A stretch of 64,000 nucleotides of DNA from Rheinheimera sp. MMS21-TC3 (GCF_032229285.1 NZ_CP135084.1:1612001-1676000); one strand, 5' to 3'; positions 8,135 to 19,685 are shown, counted from the stretch's first letter. Notes: generated by a model from the sequence alone, not told the origin. A program made the numbers and translations.

Positions 8135-10588
8135 TTGCAAAACAGAGTTTATTTTCCATTAAATGGTGTACAGCGTCTATTAGAAGTAGGTTTAATCATA
8201 TTTTCTGGTTTAGCCTTATTTATCTTGCTAGCTTTACTGTCATTTGACCCAGCCGATTCTAACTGGTCACAAACAGGCTATCAGAATACGGTTAATAACT
8301 ACACTGGCCCAATAGGAGCCTGGCTATCCGATTTATTATTACTTTATTTTGGATGGATAGCTTACTTAGTGCCTTTTATGATAGCGGGTGCCGGTTTTTT
8401 ATTGTTTAAACGTTTTCATAACTTATTGCAGTTAGATTATTTGATTTTAGGGCTGCGATTAATTGGCATAGTGCTGACTTTAATTTCAGCAGCTGCAATT
8501 TGTAGCCTCAATTTTAATGATATTTTTTATTTTTCTTCTGGTGGAGTAATTGGAGATGTAGTCAGTCACTTCCTTATGCCACATTTAAATTTTATTGGTA
8601 CTACATTATTATTATTATGTGGTTTTGCAACCGGTTTAACTTTTATGACAGGCATATCATGGCTTACTGTAGCAGATGCGCTGGGGGCTATGTGTTTTTG
8701 GCTTGTTAGGCAATTAACTAGTTTACCGCAGCGGTGGCGTGATAGTCGTGAAGGTGAATACGATCCATTTGATGAAACCGCTACAGAATCCGAGTCTAGT
8801 AAAGTTACTGCCGCCCTAACTAAACTAAAGAGTACTGCACAAATAAACAAACCTGCACCAGAAGCGTTACCGATAACGCCTTTAGATGTCAATAAAGACG
8901 CCAAAGCTTTTTATAGTGTTGAGACTTTAGCGGATGAGCAGCTGTCATTTAGTGCTATTGATGATAGCGGTACTGAAGAAAACTGGAGTCAAACTTTAGA
9001 GAAAATCACCTTACCTAAAGATGAAGATGCGGACATTTTATTCGGTGTAGACGAAGAAGAGGAAGATGATACTGAAGAAGTAGATCATCTTATGGAAGAG
9101 TTGCCTTCAATATCCCTTTTAGATAAAGCTGATAGAGCAGTTAACCCAATAGATCCTGAAGATTTAGAACGGGTCTCGCGACTAGTTGAGGCTAAGTTAT
9201 TAGACTTCAATGTCCAAGCTACTGTGGTAGGGGTTCATCCTGGCCCTGTTGTTACTAGGTTTGAATTAGATTTAGCGCCTGGAATTAAGGTCAGTAAAAT
9301 TACTGGTTTAGCTAAAGATTTAGCCCGTTCATTATCAGCAATAAGTGTTCGCGTTGTTGAAGTTATTCCTGGTAAATCTTTTATTGGTTTAGAGTTGCCT
9401 AACAAACATCGCGAAATAGTCCGTTTATCTGAAGTGATTGGTGATCCGGTATTTGAAAACTCGAAATCTTCATTAACTATGGTGTTAGGTAAAGATATTG
9501 CCGGTAAATCTATCGTCACCGACTTAGCAAAAATGCCGCACTTATTGGTTGCGGGTACAACCGGCTCGGGTAAGTCAGTGGGTGTTAATGTGATGATTTG
9601 TAGTTTGCTATATAAGTCGACACCTGATGATGTTCGCTTTTTAATGATAGACCCTAAAATGCTTGAGTTATCTATTTATGAGGGTATACCGCATTTATTA
9701 ACCGAAGTAGTCACCGATATGAAAGACGCTGCTAACGGTTTACGTTGGTGCGTAGGCGAAATGGAGCGCCGCTATAAATTGATGTCAGCTTTAGGTGTGC
9801 GTAACTTAAAAGGCTATAACGCTAAGGTTAAAGAAGCTATAGCTGAGGGCAAACCGATTAAAGATCCAACTTGGAAACCTTCAGATGATATGCGAACTGA
9901 GCAGCCGGAGCTAGAAAAGCTGCCATCTATAGTAGTTGTTATTGATGAATTTGCTGACATGATGATGATAGTCGGTAAAAAAGTTGAAGAATTAATTGCT
10001 CGTATTGCGCAAAAGGCACGAGCTGCAGGTATTCATTTAATTTTAGCGACGCAGCGACCCTCAGTAGATGTAATAACGGGTTTAATTAAAGCGAATATTC
10101 CAACTCGAATAGCTTTTCAAGTGTCATCTAAAATAGATTCTAGAACTATATTAGATCAACAAGGTGCAGAGAGCTTACTAGGGCAGGGTGATATGTTGTT
10201 TTTACCACCAGGCTCTGGAGTGCCAACGAGGGTGCATGGTGCTTTTGTTGATGACCATGAAGTACATGCTGTAGTAGCAGATTGGAAGATGCGAGGCAAG
10301 CCTAATTACATTGCAGAAATATTAAGCGGTGAAACCACTGAAGAGAATTTATTGCCAGGTGAGACTTTAGAGGGCGATGATGAGTCAGACGTTTTGTACG
10401 ATCAGGCGGTGGCTTTTGTAACGGAAACACGTAGAGCTTCAGTATCAGGCGTACAGCGTAAATTTAGAATTGGTTACAATAGAGCCGCGCGATTAGTTGA
10501 GCAAATGGAGCGCAGCGGTATTGTTAGCGGCCCAGGGCATAATGGTAATCGTGAAGTAATGGCACCACCGCCACCAAGGGGGCATTAA
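8135..10588 (+). CDS. ftsK: DNA translocase FtsK
   Basis: An 817-residue protein. Four membrane segments occupy residues about 20-175, followed by an acidic, low-complexity linker (about 200-350) that is much shorter than in E. coli FtsK. The motor domain contains Walker A GTTGSGKS at about 475 and Walker [12 protein letters not shown] at about 600. The C-terminal winged-helix gamma domain ([20 protein letters not shown]) recognises polar KOPS sequences. FtsK works at the septum, pumping chromosome termini and activating XerCD at dif. The start is TTG with CTGGAG 8 bases upstream. lolA follows directly after the stop. Confidence 0.97.
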   Translation: MQNRVYFPLNGVQRLLEVGLIIFSGLALFILLALLSFDPADSNWSQTGYQNTVNNYTGPIGAWLSDLLLLYFGWIAYLVPFMIAGAGFLLFKRFHNLLQLDYLILGLRLIGIVLTLISAAAICSLNFNDIFYFSSGGVIGDVVSHFLMPHLNFIGTTLLLLCGFATGLTFMTGISWLTVADALGAMCFWLVRQLTSLPQRWRDSREGEYDPFDETATESESSKVTAALTKLKSTAQINKPAPEALPITPLDVNKDAKAFYSVETLADEQLSFSAIDDSGTEENWSQTLEKITLPKDEDADILFGVDEEEEDDTEEVDHLMEELPSISLLDKADRAVNPIDPEDLERVSRLVEAKLLDFNVQATVVGVHPGPVVTRFELDLAPGIKVSKITGLAKDLARSLSAISVRVVEVIPGKSFIGLELPNKHREIVRLSEVIGDPVFENSKSSLTMVLGKDIAGKSIVTDLAKMPHLLVAGTTGSGKSVGVNVMICSLLYKSTPDDVRFLMIDPKMLELSIYEGIPHLLTEVVTDMKDAANGLRWCVGEMERRYKLMSALGVRNLKGYNAKVKEAIAEGKPIKDPTWKPSDDMRTEQPELEKLPSIVVVIDEFADMMMIVGKKVEELIARIAQKARAAGIHLILATQRPSVDVITGLIKANIPTRIAFQVSSKIDSRTILDQQGAESLLGQGDMLFLPPGSGVPTRVHGAFVDDHEVHAVVADWKMRGKPNYIAEILSGETTEENLLPGETLEGDDESDVLYDQAVAFVTETRRASVSGVQRKFRIGYNRAARLVEQMERSGIVSGPGHNGNREVMAPPPPRGH

Positions 10589-11218
10589 ATGATCCGTTTT
10601 TTAGTTACAACAGTGTTGTTTAGCACATTAATTCTTGGTGTTTTTACCGCCAAAGCTGAGCCGACGGCGGCGCAGGCGTTGCAACAAAAATTGCAGCAAA
10701 TAGATACTTTTTCAGCTCATTTTACCCAGCAGGTTTTTGATCAGCAGCAACAAATTTTACAGCAAGCCGAGGGTGAGTTAAATTTAAAACAGCCAGAACT
10801 GTTTCGCTTTGAAACCACAGTACCCGAGAATAATATATTTATTGGTGATGGTCAGTCTTTATGGTTTTATAGTGCAGAACTAGAGCAATTAACTATTTAT
10901 GATGCAGCTGCAGAAGTAAATCGAACCCCTTTTGTGCTATTAACCTCTAATGAGCCGGCATTGTGGGAAAATTTCAATGTTAAACAGCAGCAACAACAAT
11001 TTATTATTAGCGCAAAAGATAGCAGCAGCCAAGTAACAGAGCTGATCTTGATTTTTAATAAGACGGCCTTATCTGAAATGCGGGTAATGGATATAAATCA
11101 GCAGTTAAGTGTCTTTAAGTTTAATGCTGTGCAATTAAATATTCCTTTAGCCGATAGTTTATTTCAGTTTTCGCCACCTGAATTTACTGAAATTGATGAC
11201 CAGCGCAGCAGAAACTAA
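10589..11218 (+). CDS. lolA: Outer-membrane lipoprotein carrier protein LolA
   Basis: A 209-residue protein with an N-terminal signal peptide (residues 1-23, cleavage after AKA). The mature part has the Gln-rich start typical of LolA (LQQIDTFSAHFTQQV) and the beta-strand series of its open barrel. LolA carries lipoproteins across the periplasm from LolCDE to LolB. The ATG follows the ftsK stop by one base, and rarA starts directly after its own stop, matching the ftsK-lolA-rarA order of E. coli. Confidence 0.94.
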   Translation: MIRFLVTTVLFSTLILGVFTAKAEPTAAQALQQKLQQIDTFSAHFTQQVFDQQQQILQQAEGELNLKQPELFRFETTVPENNIFIGDGQSLWFYSAELEQLTIYDAAAEVNRTPFVLLTSNEPALWENFNVKQQQQQFIISAKDSSSQVTELILIFNKTALSEMRVMDINQQLSVFKFNAVQLNIPLADSLFQFSPPEFTEIDDQRSRN

Positions 11219-12568
11219 ATGAAATCGTTAAGCTTAGATTTTGCCGATGATTTTCGCCCTTTAGCAGCGAGAATGCGGCCGACTAACTTATCAGAATATG
11301 CTGGTCAACAGCATCTAGTTGGCGAAGGTAGTGCCTTACGCAATGCCATTATGGCTGGACGAGTCTTTTCGGTTATTTTATGGGGACCACCGGGTACAGG
11401 TAAAACAACTTTAGCTGAAGTAATAGCCGCTCATGCTGATGCCAGTATTATAAAGCTGTCTGCTGTAACCTCTGGTATTAAAGATATTCGTGATGCCATA
11501 ACGCAAGCGCAACAACGCCAACAGCAACAACAAAAGCGTACTCTATTATTTGTTGATGAAGTGCACCGCTTTAATAAGAGTCAACAAGATGCTTTTTTAC
11601 CTTTTATTGAAGATGGTACTATTATATTTATTGGCGCAACCACTGAAAATCCATCTTTTGCTCTTAATAATGCCATTTTATCTCGCACTAGAGTCTGCGT
11701 ATTAAAATCGCTAACCGAAGCAGATTTACAGCAAGTGTTGCAACAAGCCTTAATGGACAAAGAGCGTGGTTTAGGGGCGCAAAATGTTCAGCTGTCCCCT
11801 GAAGCAGAACAATTATTGTTACGCTTAGCCGATGGTGATGCCCGTAAACTACTAAATTTATTAGAGCAAGCTGCAGAATTAACAACTGTAGAGCATGATG
11901 CGAATGGCCAAGAAACTAAAACCATCTTATTTGATACCTTAAAACATTTAATGCCACGCCAATTACCTGGGTTTGATAACCAAGGTGACTTATTTTATGA
12001 TCTTATTTCTGCTTATCATAAATCGGTTCGCGGCTCTGATCCTGATGCAGCTTTATATTGGTATTGTCGTATTTTAGCTGGTGGTGGTGATCCCTTATAT
12101 GTCGCAAGACGGTTATTAGCGATAGCCAGTGAAGATATAGGTACCGCTGATCCCCGAGCTTTAACTCTAGCTATTAATGCATGGGATACATTTGAACGAG
12201 TAGGTCCAGCCGAAGGCGAGCGTGCTATTGCTCAGGCTACGGTATATATGGCATTAGCGCCAAAAAGTAATGCAGTTTATATGGCGTTTAACCAGCTTAA
12301 ACAATTAGTCGCCGATAGCCCAGCTTATGAAGTTCCATTACACCTTCGTAATGCGCCAACAAAACTTATGCGCGAATTAGGCTTTGGAGAAGGGTATCGC
12401 TATGCGCATAACGAGCCAGGTGCTTATGCTGCGGGAGAGTCATATTTACCTGAGCAATTAGTGGGAACGCAATTTTATCAGCCGAGTGATCGCGGCTTGG
12501 AAAAACAGCTGGCAGAAAAACTTGCCTATTTACGTCAGCTTGATCAACAAAGTAGTAAAAAGAGATAA
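11219..12568 (+). CDS. rarA: Replication-associated recombination protein RarA (MgsA)
   Basis: A 449-residue AAA+ ATPase. Walker [10 protein letters not shown] lies at about 58 and Walker [11 protein letters not shown] at about 113, with the DEVH box. The sensor 1 block GATTENPSF and the C-terminal tetramerisation domain of the RarA/WRNIP1 family follow. RarA acts at stalled replication forks. Residues about 98-106 are a run of Gln and Arg, slightly longer than usual. It is placed between lolA and crcB/serS in one apparent operon. Confidence 0.96.
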   Translation: MKSLSLDFADDFRPLAARMRPTNLSEYAGQQHLVGEGSALRNAIMAGRVFSVILWGPPGTGKTTLAEVIAAHADASIIKLSAVTSGIKDIRDAITQAQQRQQQQQKRTLLFVDEVHRFNKSQQDAFLPFIEDGTIIFIGATTENPSFALNNAILSRTRVCVLKSLTEADLQQVLQQALMDKERGLGAQNVQLSPEAEQLLLRLADGDARKLLNLLEQAAELTTVEHDANGQETKTILFDTLKHLMPRQLPGFDNQGDLFYDLISAYHKSVRGSDPDAALYWYCRILAGGGDPLYVARRLLAIASEDIGTADPRALTLAINAWDTFERVGPAEGERAIAQATVYMALAPKSNAVYMAFNQLKQLVADSPAYEVPLHLRNAPTKLMRELGFGEGYRYAHNEPGAYAAGESYLPEQLVGTQFYQPSDRGLEKQLAEKLAYLRQLDQQSSKKR

Positions 12569-12573
12569 TCTTA

Positions 12574-12948
12574 ATGTTAACCTATCTAACCATTGCATTA
12601 GGCGGTGCTTTTGGTGCTTGTATGCGCTATGGCATCAATGAATTAATGCTGAATGTTTTTGGCAAAGCATTCCCTTTTGGTACATTGCTGGTTAATATTC
12701 TGGGCTCATTTGCACTGGGGGTGCTTTATGGCATGTTCAGTAGCGGCTTTTTGGCCGTATCACCTTGGCGAGCGCTAATCAGTATTGGCTTGCTGGGGGC
12801 CTTAACAACGTTTTCAACGTTTTCGCTAGATACCGTGTTGTTGTTGCAACAAGGAGACTGGCTAAAGGCTATCGCCAACGTATTACTTAATGTGTTGTTG
12901 TGTTTAACGCTCGCCTGGTTTGGTTTAAAACTAGGCTCAATGAAGTGA
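12574..12948 (+). CDS. crcB: Fluoride channel CrcB/Fluc
   Basis: A 124-residue protein with four membrane segments. Family motifs are clear: GGAFGACMRYG near the start, NILGSFALG in the second helix and GLLGALTTFSTFS in the third, which contains the Phe-box residues of the fluoride pore. Fluc channels work as antiparallel dimers and let fluoride leave the cell. No fluoride riboswitch is visible upstream; the gene lies between rarA and serS with short gaps, so it is probably transcribed with them. Confidence 0.93.
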   Translation: MLTYLTIALGGAFGACMRYGINELMLNVFGKAFPFGTLLVNILGSFALGVLYGMFSSGFLAVSPWRALISIGLLGALTTFSTFSLDTVLLLQQGDWLKAIANVLLNVLLCLTLAWFGLKLGSMK

Positions 12949-14244
<1,296 letters not shown>

Positions 14245-14259
14245 TAGGTTAGTATCCAT

Positions 14260-14595
14260 TTACAAACATTTAGCTGGCTTAGGTAAGCCAGCTAAACGGG
14301 TTGCTTGTTTGGCCGGGCCTTGAGGAAATAACATAAATAAGTATTTACTGTTACCTTTATCAGTGCCTAACTTTTCTGCCATTGCTTTTACTAACATCCG
14401 CATGGCTGGAGAAGTATGGAATTGCTGATAAAAGTCACGAACAAACCAGACAACTTCCCAATGTGCACTTTGCATTTGAATATTTTCTAGCTCAGCAAAG
14501 GCGAGGGCAACTTGTTCTGACCAGTCTTGCATATTAGCTAAATAGCCGTGTTTGTCTAGGGCGAGCATTTTGCCATCAATCATTAATTCGTTCAT
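14260..14595 (-). CDS. tusE: Sulfur relay protein TusE (DsrC family)
   Basis: A 111-residue protein of the DsrC/TusE family. The C-terminal swinging arm [11 protein letters not shown] carries the penultimate conserved Cys that receives persulfide sulfur from TusD. TusE then passes it to MnmA for 2-thiouridine at the wobble base of tRNA Lys, Glu and Gln. The second DsrC Cys, ten residues earlier, is absent ([11 protein letters not shown]), which fits TusE rather than dissimilatory DsrC. The gene follows tusB on the minus strand after a 27-base gap, so all four tus genes are probably one operon. Confidence 0.93.
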   Translation of the reverse strand: MNELMIDGKMLALDKHGYLANMQDWSEQVALAFAELENIQMQSAHWEVVWFVRDFYQQFHTSPAMRMLVKAMAEKLGTDKGNSKYLFMLFPQGPAKQATRLAGLPKPAKCL

Positions 14596-14622
14596 AACGT
14601 TAATTCTATAGTTAGTCTTTGT

Positions 14623-14898
14623 TTAACAAGCCGTTTGCCATAAGATATTTTGTTTGGCTTGAATTGTTAGCTCAACCCAGTCTTTAGCGCTAATACTCTT
14701 AATTTCAGCTGGTGCAGAGATATTGCGAGCTTGTAAGTCAATATCAAGCGCAAACAGCTGTTTTGTTGGCCAAATAAGATCTTGACGTTTAAGTAAATAG
14801 ACCGCGTCTTGACGCAGTAAAATAGTGTCAGAGTCAGAGCAAACTAGCTGTAGCTCAGCGAGATTAATGCTAGCAGAGGTAAGGGTAAACAAGATCAT
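14623..14898 (-). CDS. tusB: Sulfur relay protein TusB
   Basis: A 91-residue protein. A longer frame runs upstream to 15021, but the first residues of TusB-type proteins match the Met at 14898 (MILFTLTSASINLAEL). Starting there places the ATG on the tusC stop (TAATG overlap), a usual sign of translational coupling. TusB forms the TusBCD hexamer with TusC and TusD. Order on the minus strand is tusD-tusC-tusB-tusE. Confidence 0.85.
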   Translation of the reverse strand: MILFTLTSASINLAELQLVCSDSDTILLRQDAVYLLKRQDLIWPTKQLFALDIDLQARNISAPAEIKSISAKDWVELTIQAKQNILWQTAC

Positions 14899-15254
14899 TA
14901 GCTGGTAATTACCTGATGTTGCATTGCAATACAGCTTTTTATCATGCTGTGATCGGCAATGGTAACCTTTATGAATAAGTCGGCAGCAGTTAAGCCTCTT
15001 TGTTGCAGTGAAGCTTGGCACACTAACACTTGTTCAATCTCATATAAATCAAATAACTTAAAACCATGTTGATACGGCTTTAATTGGAGTGTGGCAGTAT
15101 CTTTTATCTGCACCAATTGCAACACGGCATCGGCCATAAAAAGTATTGTTACTTTATGCTCTATAGCGGCTAAAGCCATGGCTAAATCAAAGCTCTCGCG
15201 GCCATGGCTAGTGTTAAACGGTGAGTGGCGTTGAATTAACATAATATTACGCAT
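14898..15254 (-). CDS. tusC: Sulfur relay protein TusC
   Basis: A 118-residue DsrF/TusC-type protein. The start MRNIMLIQRHSPFNTSHGRESFDLA has the conserved P-N/F-xx-GRE stretch of TusC. It is a structural subunit of the TusBCD sulfurtransferase complex and lacks the catalytic Cys. It lies 12 bases after tusD and overlaps the tusB start by one base. Confidence 0.9.
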   Translation of the reverse strand: MRNIMLIQRHSPFNTSHGRESFDLAMALAAIEHKVTILFMADAVLQLVQIKDTATLQLKPYQHGFKLFDLYEIEQVLVCQASLQQRGLTAADLFIKVTIADHSMIKSCIAMQHQVITS

Positions 15255-15266
15255 CTGTACTCCAGA

Positions 15267-15629
15267 TTAAAACTGTACCAGCTTATCAATATCTTCCAAT
15301 AGAATAGCAAACTCAGCTAAACCAGTAGCCATATAGCCTTGTTGTGCTGCAAGCTCGTTACTAACTACCCCCCGTTTTTCAGCTGCAGTAATACAGTAAT
15401 GTAAGCCGATAGCGTGTTGCTGACAAAAACGGCTAAGTAATAGGCTATGGTTAAACTCATCTGAAGGTAAATCAATATGTTGTAAAGCAGCATAAACCGC
15501 ATCTTGATATAAAAACACTTGTTTTAATTGATGGCCAGCTTCAAGCAAGGCATTAGCAAATACTAAGGCACTAGAAATTGTTTGGCTATTGAAACTTGCA
15601 GATGTAATAAACAGTGCAAAACGCGTCAT
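15267..15629 (-). CDS. tusD: Sulfurtransferase TusD
   Basis: A 120-residue DsrE-family protein. The active Cys is in HYCITAAEKRGV at about residue 79, the position of Cys78 of E. coli TusD. TusD takes sulfur from TusA and hands it to TusE. First gene of the tusDCBE operon; the yccA terminator just upstream (15687-15715) suggests that its promoter lies in the short gap 15630-15687. Confidence 0.92.
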   Translation of the reverse strand: MTRFALFITSASFNSQTISSALVFANALLEAGHQLKQVFLYQDAVYAALQHIDLPSDEFNHSLLLSRFCQQHAIGLHYCITAAEKRGVVSNELAAQQGYMATGLAEFAILLEDIDKLVQF

Positions 15630-15686
15630 TGCTATACCTTTATACTAAAGAGCAAAATAGAGCATAAAACTAAAATCAGTAGAAAT

Positions 15687-15715
15687 AAAAATGCCCCTAA
15701 TTTAAGGGGCATTTT
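15687..15715 (-). terminator. Terminator after the yccA-like gene
   Basis: Hairpin AAAATGCCCCT / AGGGGCATTTT with a 6-base loop. On the minus strand it closes the yccA-like gene. Confidence 0.85.
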
Positions 15716-15757
15716 AGCGAATTAAGCTAGATAGGCAAAGCTGCCTAAATGGCTAAT

Positions 15758-16426
15758 TTAGTCATCACCACCAAATACACCTAACAAGCTTAGTAAGTGG
15801 ACAAAAATGTTAAACACATTTAAGTATAAACCTACTGTGGCACGGATATAGTTAGTTTCGCCACCGTTAATAATACGGCTAGTATCAAATAAAATTAATG
15901 CTGACATGATTAATATAACCGCAGCACTAATAGCTAAGCTTAATGCTGGTATGGCTAAAAATAGATTAGCAATAATCGCTACTAGCACAACGATTAAACC
16001 TGTCATTAAAAAACCGCCCATAAACGAGAAGTCTTTGCGTGTAGTTAAAGCATAAGCAGATAAGCTAAAGAAAATTAGCGCTGTGCCACCAAGTGCTTGC
16101 ATAATCATGGTAGGGCCATTTTCTAAGCCAGCATAAACATTAAGCAGTGGGCCTAAGGAGGCACCCATTACACCAGTAAAAGCAAACACCCAAAATATAC
16201 CGCTAGCCGAATCTGCTTTTTTATTAACAACAAATAGCATGATAAAACCAGCAACAAAACAAACTAATGACATTGTATGCGACATATTCATCGCCATAGC
16301 AATACCGGCTGTTACTGCACTGAATGCTAACGTCATGGCTAATAAAAAGTAGGTGTTACGCAGTACTTTATTAATTTCAATACTGTGTCCAGCTGTATTT
16401 AGTGCAGGACTCTCTCTATATGACAT
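15758..16426 (-). CDS. yccA: BAX inhibitor-1 / YccA-family membrane protein
   Basis: A 222-residue protein with seven membrane segments and a short charged N-terminus, matching the BI-1/YccA-like family. E. coli YccA modulates the FtsH membrane protease, and related proteins are proposed to be pH-sensitive calcium channels. The C-terminal half contains the conserved LILFDTSRIINGG segment with the acidic residue of the family. In E. coli yccA lies next to tusE and a tRNA-Ser(TGA); here it lies between tusD and two tRNA-Ser(TGA) genes, so the neighbourhood is conserved. Confidence 0.9.
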   Translation of the reverse strand: MSYRESPALNTAGHSIEINKVLRNTYFLLAMTLAFSAVTAGIAMAMNMSHTMSLVCFVAGFIMLFVVNKKADSASGIFWVFAFTGVMGASLGPLLNVYAGLENGPTMIMQALGGTALIFFSLSAYALTTRKDFSFMGGFLMTGLIVVLVAIIANLFLAIPALSLAISAAVILIMSALILFDTSRIINGGETNYIRATVGLYLNVFNIFVHLLSLLGVFGGDD

Positions 16427-16600
16427 CTTTTTGACTCTCCTAGCTATAAGGTAGATATAACGTTAATGGTTACTATGACTATTATCATACCGAGTTAGTT
16501 CCCGTTACACTAGCTTTGTGATGGACAAATTGCTGAAACACATAAAAATATTTTAAAGTACTTTCTTTTTTATTTGATTCTGATTACTATACGCGTCGCT

Positions 16601-16691
16601 GGAGGGATGGCAGAGCGGTTGAATGCACCGGTCTTGAAAACCGGCGTGGGTTAATAGCCCACCAAGAGTTCGAATCTCTTTCCCTCCGCCA
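16601..16691 (+). tRNA. tRNA-Ser(TGA), copy 1
   Basis: A 91-base class II tRNA with encoded CCA. The acceptor stem pairs GGAGGGA with TCCCTCC. Anticodon TGA is at 16635-16637 in loop CTTGAAA. The long variable arm (GTGGGTTAATAGCCCACC) is typical of Ser tRNA. It is identical to the second copy 274 bases downstream. Confidence 0.97.
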
Positions 16692-16699
16692 TTATTGCT

Positions 16700-16737
16700 A
16701 AAGCCCACTGTCTTTAATAAAGATAGTGGGCTTTTTT
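16700..16737 (+). terminator. Terminator between the two tRNA-Ser genes
   Basis: Hairpin AAGCCCACT...AGTGGGCTT followed by TTTTTTG. It ends transcription of the first tRNA-Ser, so the second copy needs its own promoter. Confidence 0.85.
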
Positions 16738-16833
16738 GTTATTACGCTAATAATGAAATTAGTGCCTGTTGTGTATAAAGTCGCCTACTTGGTGAATATC
16801 TGTGCAAACAAACTAATTGAGACTAAAAAGCGC

Positions 16834-16862
16834 TTTACAAACTGAACGGTAGTTTCTAATAT
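16834..16862 (+). promoter_or_regulatory. Sigma70 promoter of the second tRNA-Ser
   Basis: TTTACA at 16834-16839, a 17-base spacer, and TAATAT at 16857-16862, followed by GC-rich GCGCCCTATCGC before the tRNA at 16875. Near-consensus spacing with a GC-rich discriminator fits a growth-rate-regulated tRNA promoter. Confidence 0.75.
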
Positions 16863-16874
16863 GCGCCCTATCGC

Positions 16875-16965
16875 GGAGGGATGGCAGAGCGGTTGAATGC
16901 ACCGGTCTTGAAAACCGGCGTGGGTTAATAGCCCACCAAGAGTTCGAATCTCTTTCCCTCCGCCA
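16875..16965 (+). tRNA. tRNA-Ser(TGA), copy 2
   Basis: 91 bases, identical over its whole length to the copy at 16601-16691, including CCA and anticodon TGA. The flanks differ completely, so only the gene and not its surroundings has been kept identical. Confidence 0.97.
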
Positions 16966-17193
16966 TATTTTTTAAATATGCCTTCTTATACATCCAATCT
17001 ATAAAATAAACCTCTTTATTAAGTCTTGTTACAAGCATATTGTTGTCGGTATAAGTTTTAAGTTACTTGCAAACTGCTATTAGTTTAATTAGTGTGGTAT
17101 AAGTATAGGGTGATAAGCGTTAGCAAGATCTAGCCTCTTGGGTTATGCTAAAGTTAATAATAATTCTAAAAACCAGTATACGGAGCAGCCAAA

Positions 17194-17838
17194 TTGATCA
17201 ACGTGTTGTTAGTTGATGACCACGAGCTTGTACGTACTGGGATCAGTCGCATACTAATGGATGAGCGCGGTATCAAGGTGATAGGTGAAGCTGGTTCCGG
17301 TGAGGATGCACTTGTGTTTTGCCGTCAACATGAACCTGATGTAGTGTTGATGGATATGAATATGCCTGGTATGGGCGGCATGACTGCGACTAAGCGCATA
17401 TTGCATCATTGTCCAGATATTAAGATCCTTGCCTTATCAGTTTCTTTTGAAGAACCAGTGCCCACTAAAGTTATGCAGTTAGGTGCAGCAGGGTTTATTT
17501 CAAAGAACTCACCACCTAAAGAGATGGTTGCAGCTATTCGTAAAGTGCATACAGGTTTGCGCCATATCTCCGATGAGGTAGCGCAAAAAATGGCACTTAG
17601 CAGAGTTAATAATCTAAATGATAATCCGTTTCATGACTTATCTGATCGTGAATTACAAATTATGATGATGATAACGCAGGGGCAAAAAGTAACAGATATA
17701 GCGGTACAGTTAAGTGTTAGCGCTAAAACTGTAAACTCGTATCGTTACCGTATGTTTGAAAAGTTAGCAATAAGCGGTGATGTAGAGTTAACCCATCTAG
17801 CATTGCGTCATGGCATGATTGATATCGCTAAGGCCTAA
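17194..17838 (+). CDS. uvrY: Response regulator UvrY (GacA/SirA family)
   Basis: A 214-residue NarL/FixJ-type regulator. The receiver domain has DD at 8-9, phospho-acceptor Asp54 in LMDMNMPG and a Lys near 104. The C-terminal LuxR-type helix-turn-helix begins at about LSDRELQIMMMI and contains QLSVSAKTVNSYRYRMFEKL. It is phosphorylated by BarA/GacS and switches on CsrB-type small RNAs. The start is TTG at 17194 with GGAG 8 bases upstream. The stop overlaps the uvrC start by one base, the arrangement kept from E. coli to Pseudomonas. Confidence 0.93.
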   Translation: MINVLLVDDHELVRTGISRILMDERGIKVIGEAGSGEDALVFCRQHEPDVVLMDMNMPGMGGMTATKRILHHCPDIKILALSVSFEEPVPTKVMQLGAAGFISKNSPPKEMVAAIRKVHTGLRHISDEVAQKMALSRVNNLNDNPFHDLSDRELQIMMMITQGQKVTDIAVQLSVSAKTVNSYRYRMFEKLAISGDVELTHLALRHGMIDIAKA

Positions 17839-19652
17839 TGTTTAACGCCAAAGAGTTTTTAGCGACAGTCCCTAAACAGCCTGGCGTTTATCGAATGATA
17901 AATGCTGCGCAAAAAGTTATTTACGTCGGCAAAGCGAAAGATTTGCGTGCTCGGCTGAGTAGTTATTTTCGCAGTAAAGTTGATAGTGTAAAAACTAAAT
18001 CTTTAGTTAAACAAATAGCGCAAATTGAGTACACCTTAACGCACAGCGAAACTGAAGCGCTAATCTTAGAAAACAACTTTATTAAACAGTATTTGCCTCG
18101 CTATAATATTTTATTGCGAGATGATAAGTCTTACCCTTATATTTTAATTTCTGAGCATAAGCATCCTCGAATTAGCTCGCATAGAGGGCCGCGTAAAAAT
18201 AAAGGTCAATATTTTGGCCCTTATCCTAATAGTAGTGCTGTCTGGCAAAGTCTTAAAACATTACAGAAAATATTTCCAATCAGGCAATGTGAAGATAGTT
18301 TTTATCGTGCTAGAACTCGGCCATGTTTACAGTATCAATTAAAATTATGCTCGGCGCCTTGCGTAGGAAAAATCTCCGACCATGATTATCAACAGCAGGT
18401 AAAACTCGCTAGTTTATTTTTACAAGGCAAAAACCAGCAAGTCATTGAAGATTTGGTTGGGAAAATGACTGATGCTAGTGACGCTATGCAGTTTGAACAA
18501 GCAGCACAATATCGTGATAGCATCACCGCATTGCGTAAAGTGCAAGAGCAGCAAACAGTTACCGGTGAGCATAAAGAATTAGATATCATAGGTTTAGCTT
18601 ATTCGCACGGTGTGGCGGCTATTCATGTTTTATTTGTCCGCGAACAAAAAGTTTTAGGCAGTAAGTCTTATTATCCTAAAGTGCCCGCTGACACTGATAC
18701 AGCAGAGATTTTAACCGCTTTTTTACTTCAGTTTTATTTGGACGGTTATGGTAGCCAACAGTTACCTGCAGAGATTGTGCTACCACAAGCCTTAGCAGAC
18801 AGCAGTGTTGAACAAGCAATTAGTGAGGTTGCAGGGAAAAAGGTTCGATTTACTTTTGCTCAGCGCGGTGAAAAAGCGCAATATTTGAGTTTGGCACAAA
18901 AAAATGCGGTGGCAGCTTGCGATACTAAGCAGTCGCAAGCGCAGAAAATGCTATTGCGTTATCAGCAATTACAACAGTTATTAGGGCTTGAAACACCACT
19001 ACAACGTATGGAGTGCTTTGATATAAGCCATACTATGGGGCAAGCGACAATAGCCTCATGTGTTGTGTTTGATGGCCAAGGACCACTGAAAGCAGAGTAT
19101 AGACGTTATAATGTATTAGATATCACTGGGGGCGATGATTATGCCGCTATGCAATTTGCCTTAGACAAACGTTATAGTAAGTTGCAAGAGAGCAACAAAA
19201 TACCAGATGTTATCTTTATAGATGGGGGGCAAGGCCAGTTAAATATTGCAATTAAGCAGTTTAAACATTGGCCACATGATAAAAGTCCGATATTAATAGG
19301 TATAGCCAAAGGGATAAGTCGCAAACCTGGTTTAGAAACGCTTATAATTGCCAACAGCGGCCGGACAATCCATTTAGATGAAGATGCACCCGCTTTACAT
19401 TTAATTCAGCAAATCCGTGATGAAGCGCACCGTTTTGCTATTACAGGCCACCGTAATAAGCGTGGTAAGTCGATAGTTACAAGTCCGCTTGAGCAGATAC
19501 CTGGTATTGGCGAGAAGCGTCGACAAGCTTTATTGCAGTATTTAGGTGGACTTCAGGGTGTTATGCGTTCGTCTGTAACTGAAATTAGCTCGGTGCCGGG
19601 TATTTCAAAACAACAGGCGGAAAAGATTTACCAAGCTTGCCATAACAAGTAG
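17838..19652 (+). CDS. uvrC: Excinuclease ABC subunit C
   Basis: A 604-residue protein with the full domain order. A GIY-YIG nuclease (residues about 14-95, GVYRMINA and VIYVGKAKDLRARL) makes the 3' incision. A UVR motif follows at about 205-240. The RNase H-like endonuclease domain (about 380-530, MECFDISHTMG, DGGQGQL) makes the 5' incision. Tandem helix-hairpin-helix motifs close the protein (IPGIGEKRRQALL, VPGISKQQAEKI). It works with UvrAB in nucleotide excision repair and is translationally coupled to uvrY. Confidence 0.97.
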   Translation: MFNAKEFLATVPKQPGVYRMINAAQKVIYVGKAKDLRARLSSYFRSKVDSVKTKSLVKQIAQIEYTLTHSETEALILENNFIKQYLPRYNILLRDDKSYPYILISEHKHPRISSHRGPRKNKGQYFGPYPNSSAVWQSLKTLQKIFPIRQCEDSFYRARTRPCLQYQLKLCSAPCVGKISDHDYQQQVKLASLFLQGKNQQVIEDLVGKMTDASDAMQFEQAAQYRDSITALRKVQEQQTVTGEHKELDIIGLAYSHGVAAIHVLFVREQKVLGSKSYYPKVPADTDTAEILTAFLLQFYLDGYGSQQLPAEIVLPQALADSSVEQAISEVAGKKVRFTFAQRGEKAQYLSLAQKNAVAACDTKQSQAQKMLLRYQQLQQLLGLETPLQRMECFDISHTMGQATIASCVVFDGQGPLKAEYRRYNVLDITGGDDYAAMQFALDKRYSKLQESNKIPDVIFIDGGQGQLNIAIKQFKHWPHDKSPILIGIAKGISRKPGLETLIIANSGRTIHLDEDAPALHLIQQIRDEAHRFAITGHRNKRGKSIVTSPLEQIPGIGEKRRQALLQYLGGLQGVMRSSVTEISSVPGISKQQAEKIYQACHNK

Positions 19653-19685
19653 CATGGCAGCTATCAATATATTGAGAAAAATAAG

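Noticed and set aside
14269..14296. Long hairpin (TTTAGCTGGCTTA / AAGCCAGCTAAA) after serS
   Set aside because: It lies within the last codons of tusE and has no T-tract on either strand; its symmetry may come from the coded LAGLPKPAK sequence, so I did not call it a terminator.
14899..15021. N-terminal extension of TusB by 41 residues
   Set aside because: The extension reads through tusC in another frame, and the family start fits Met at 14898.
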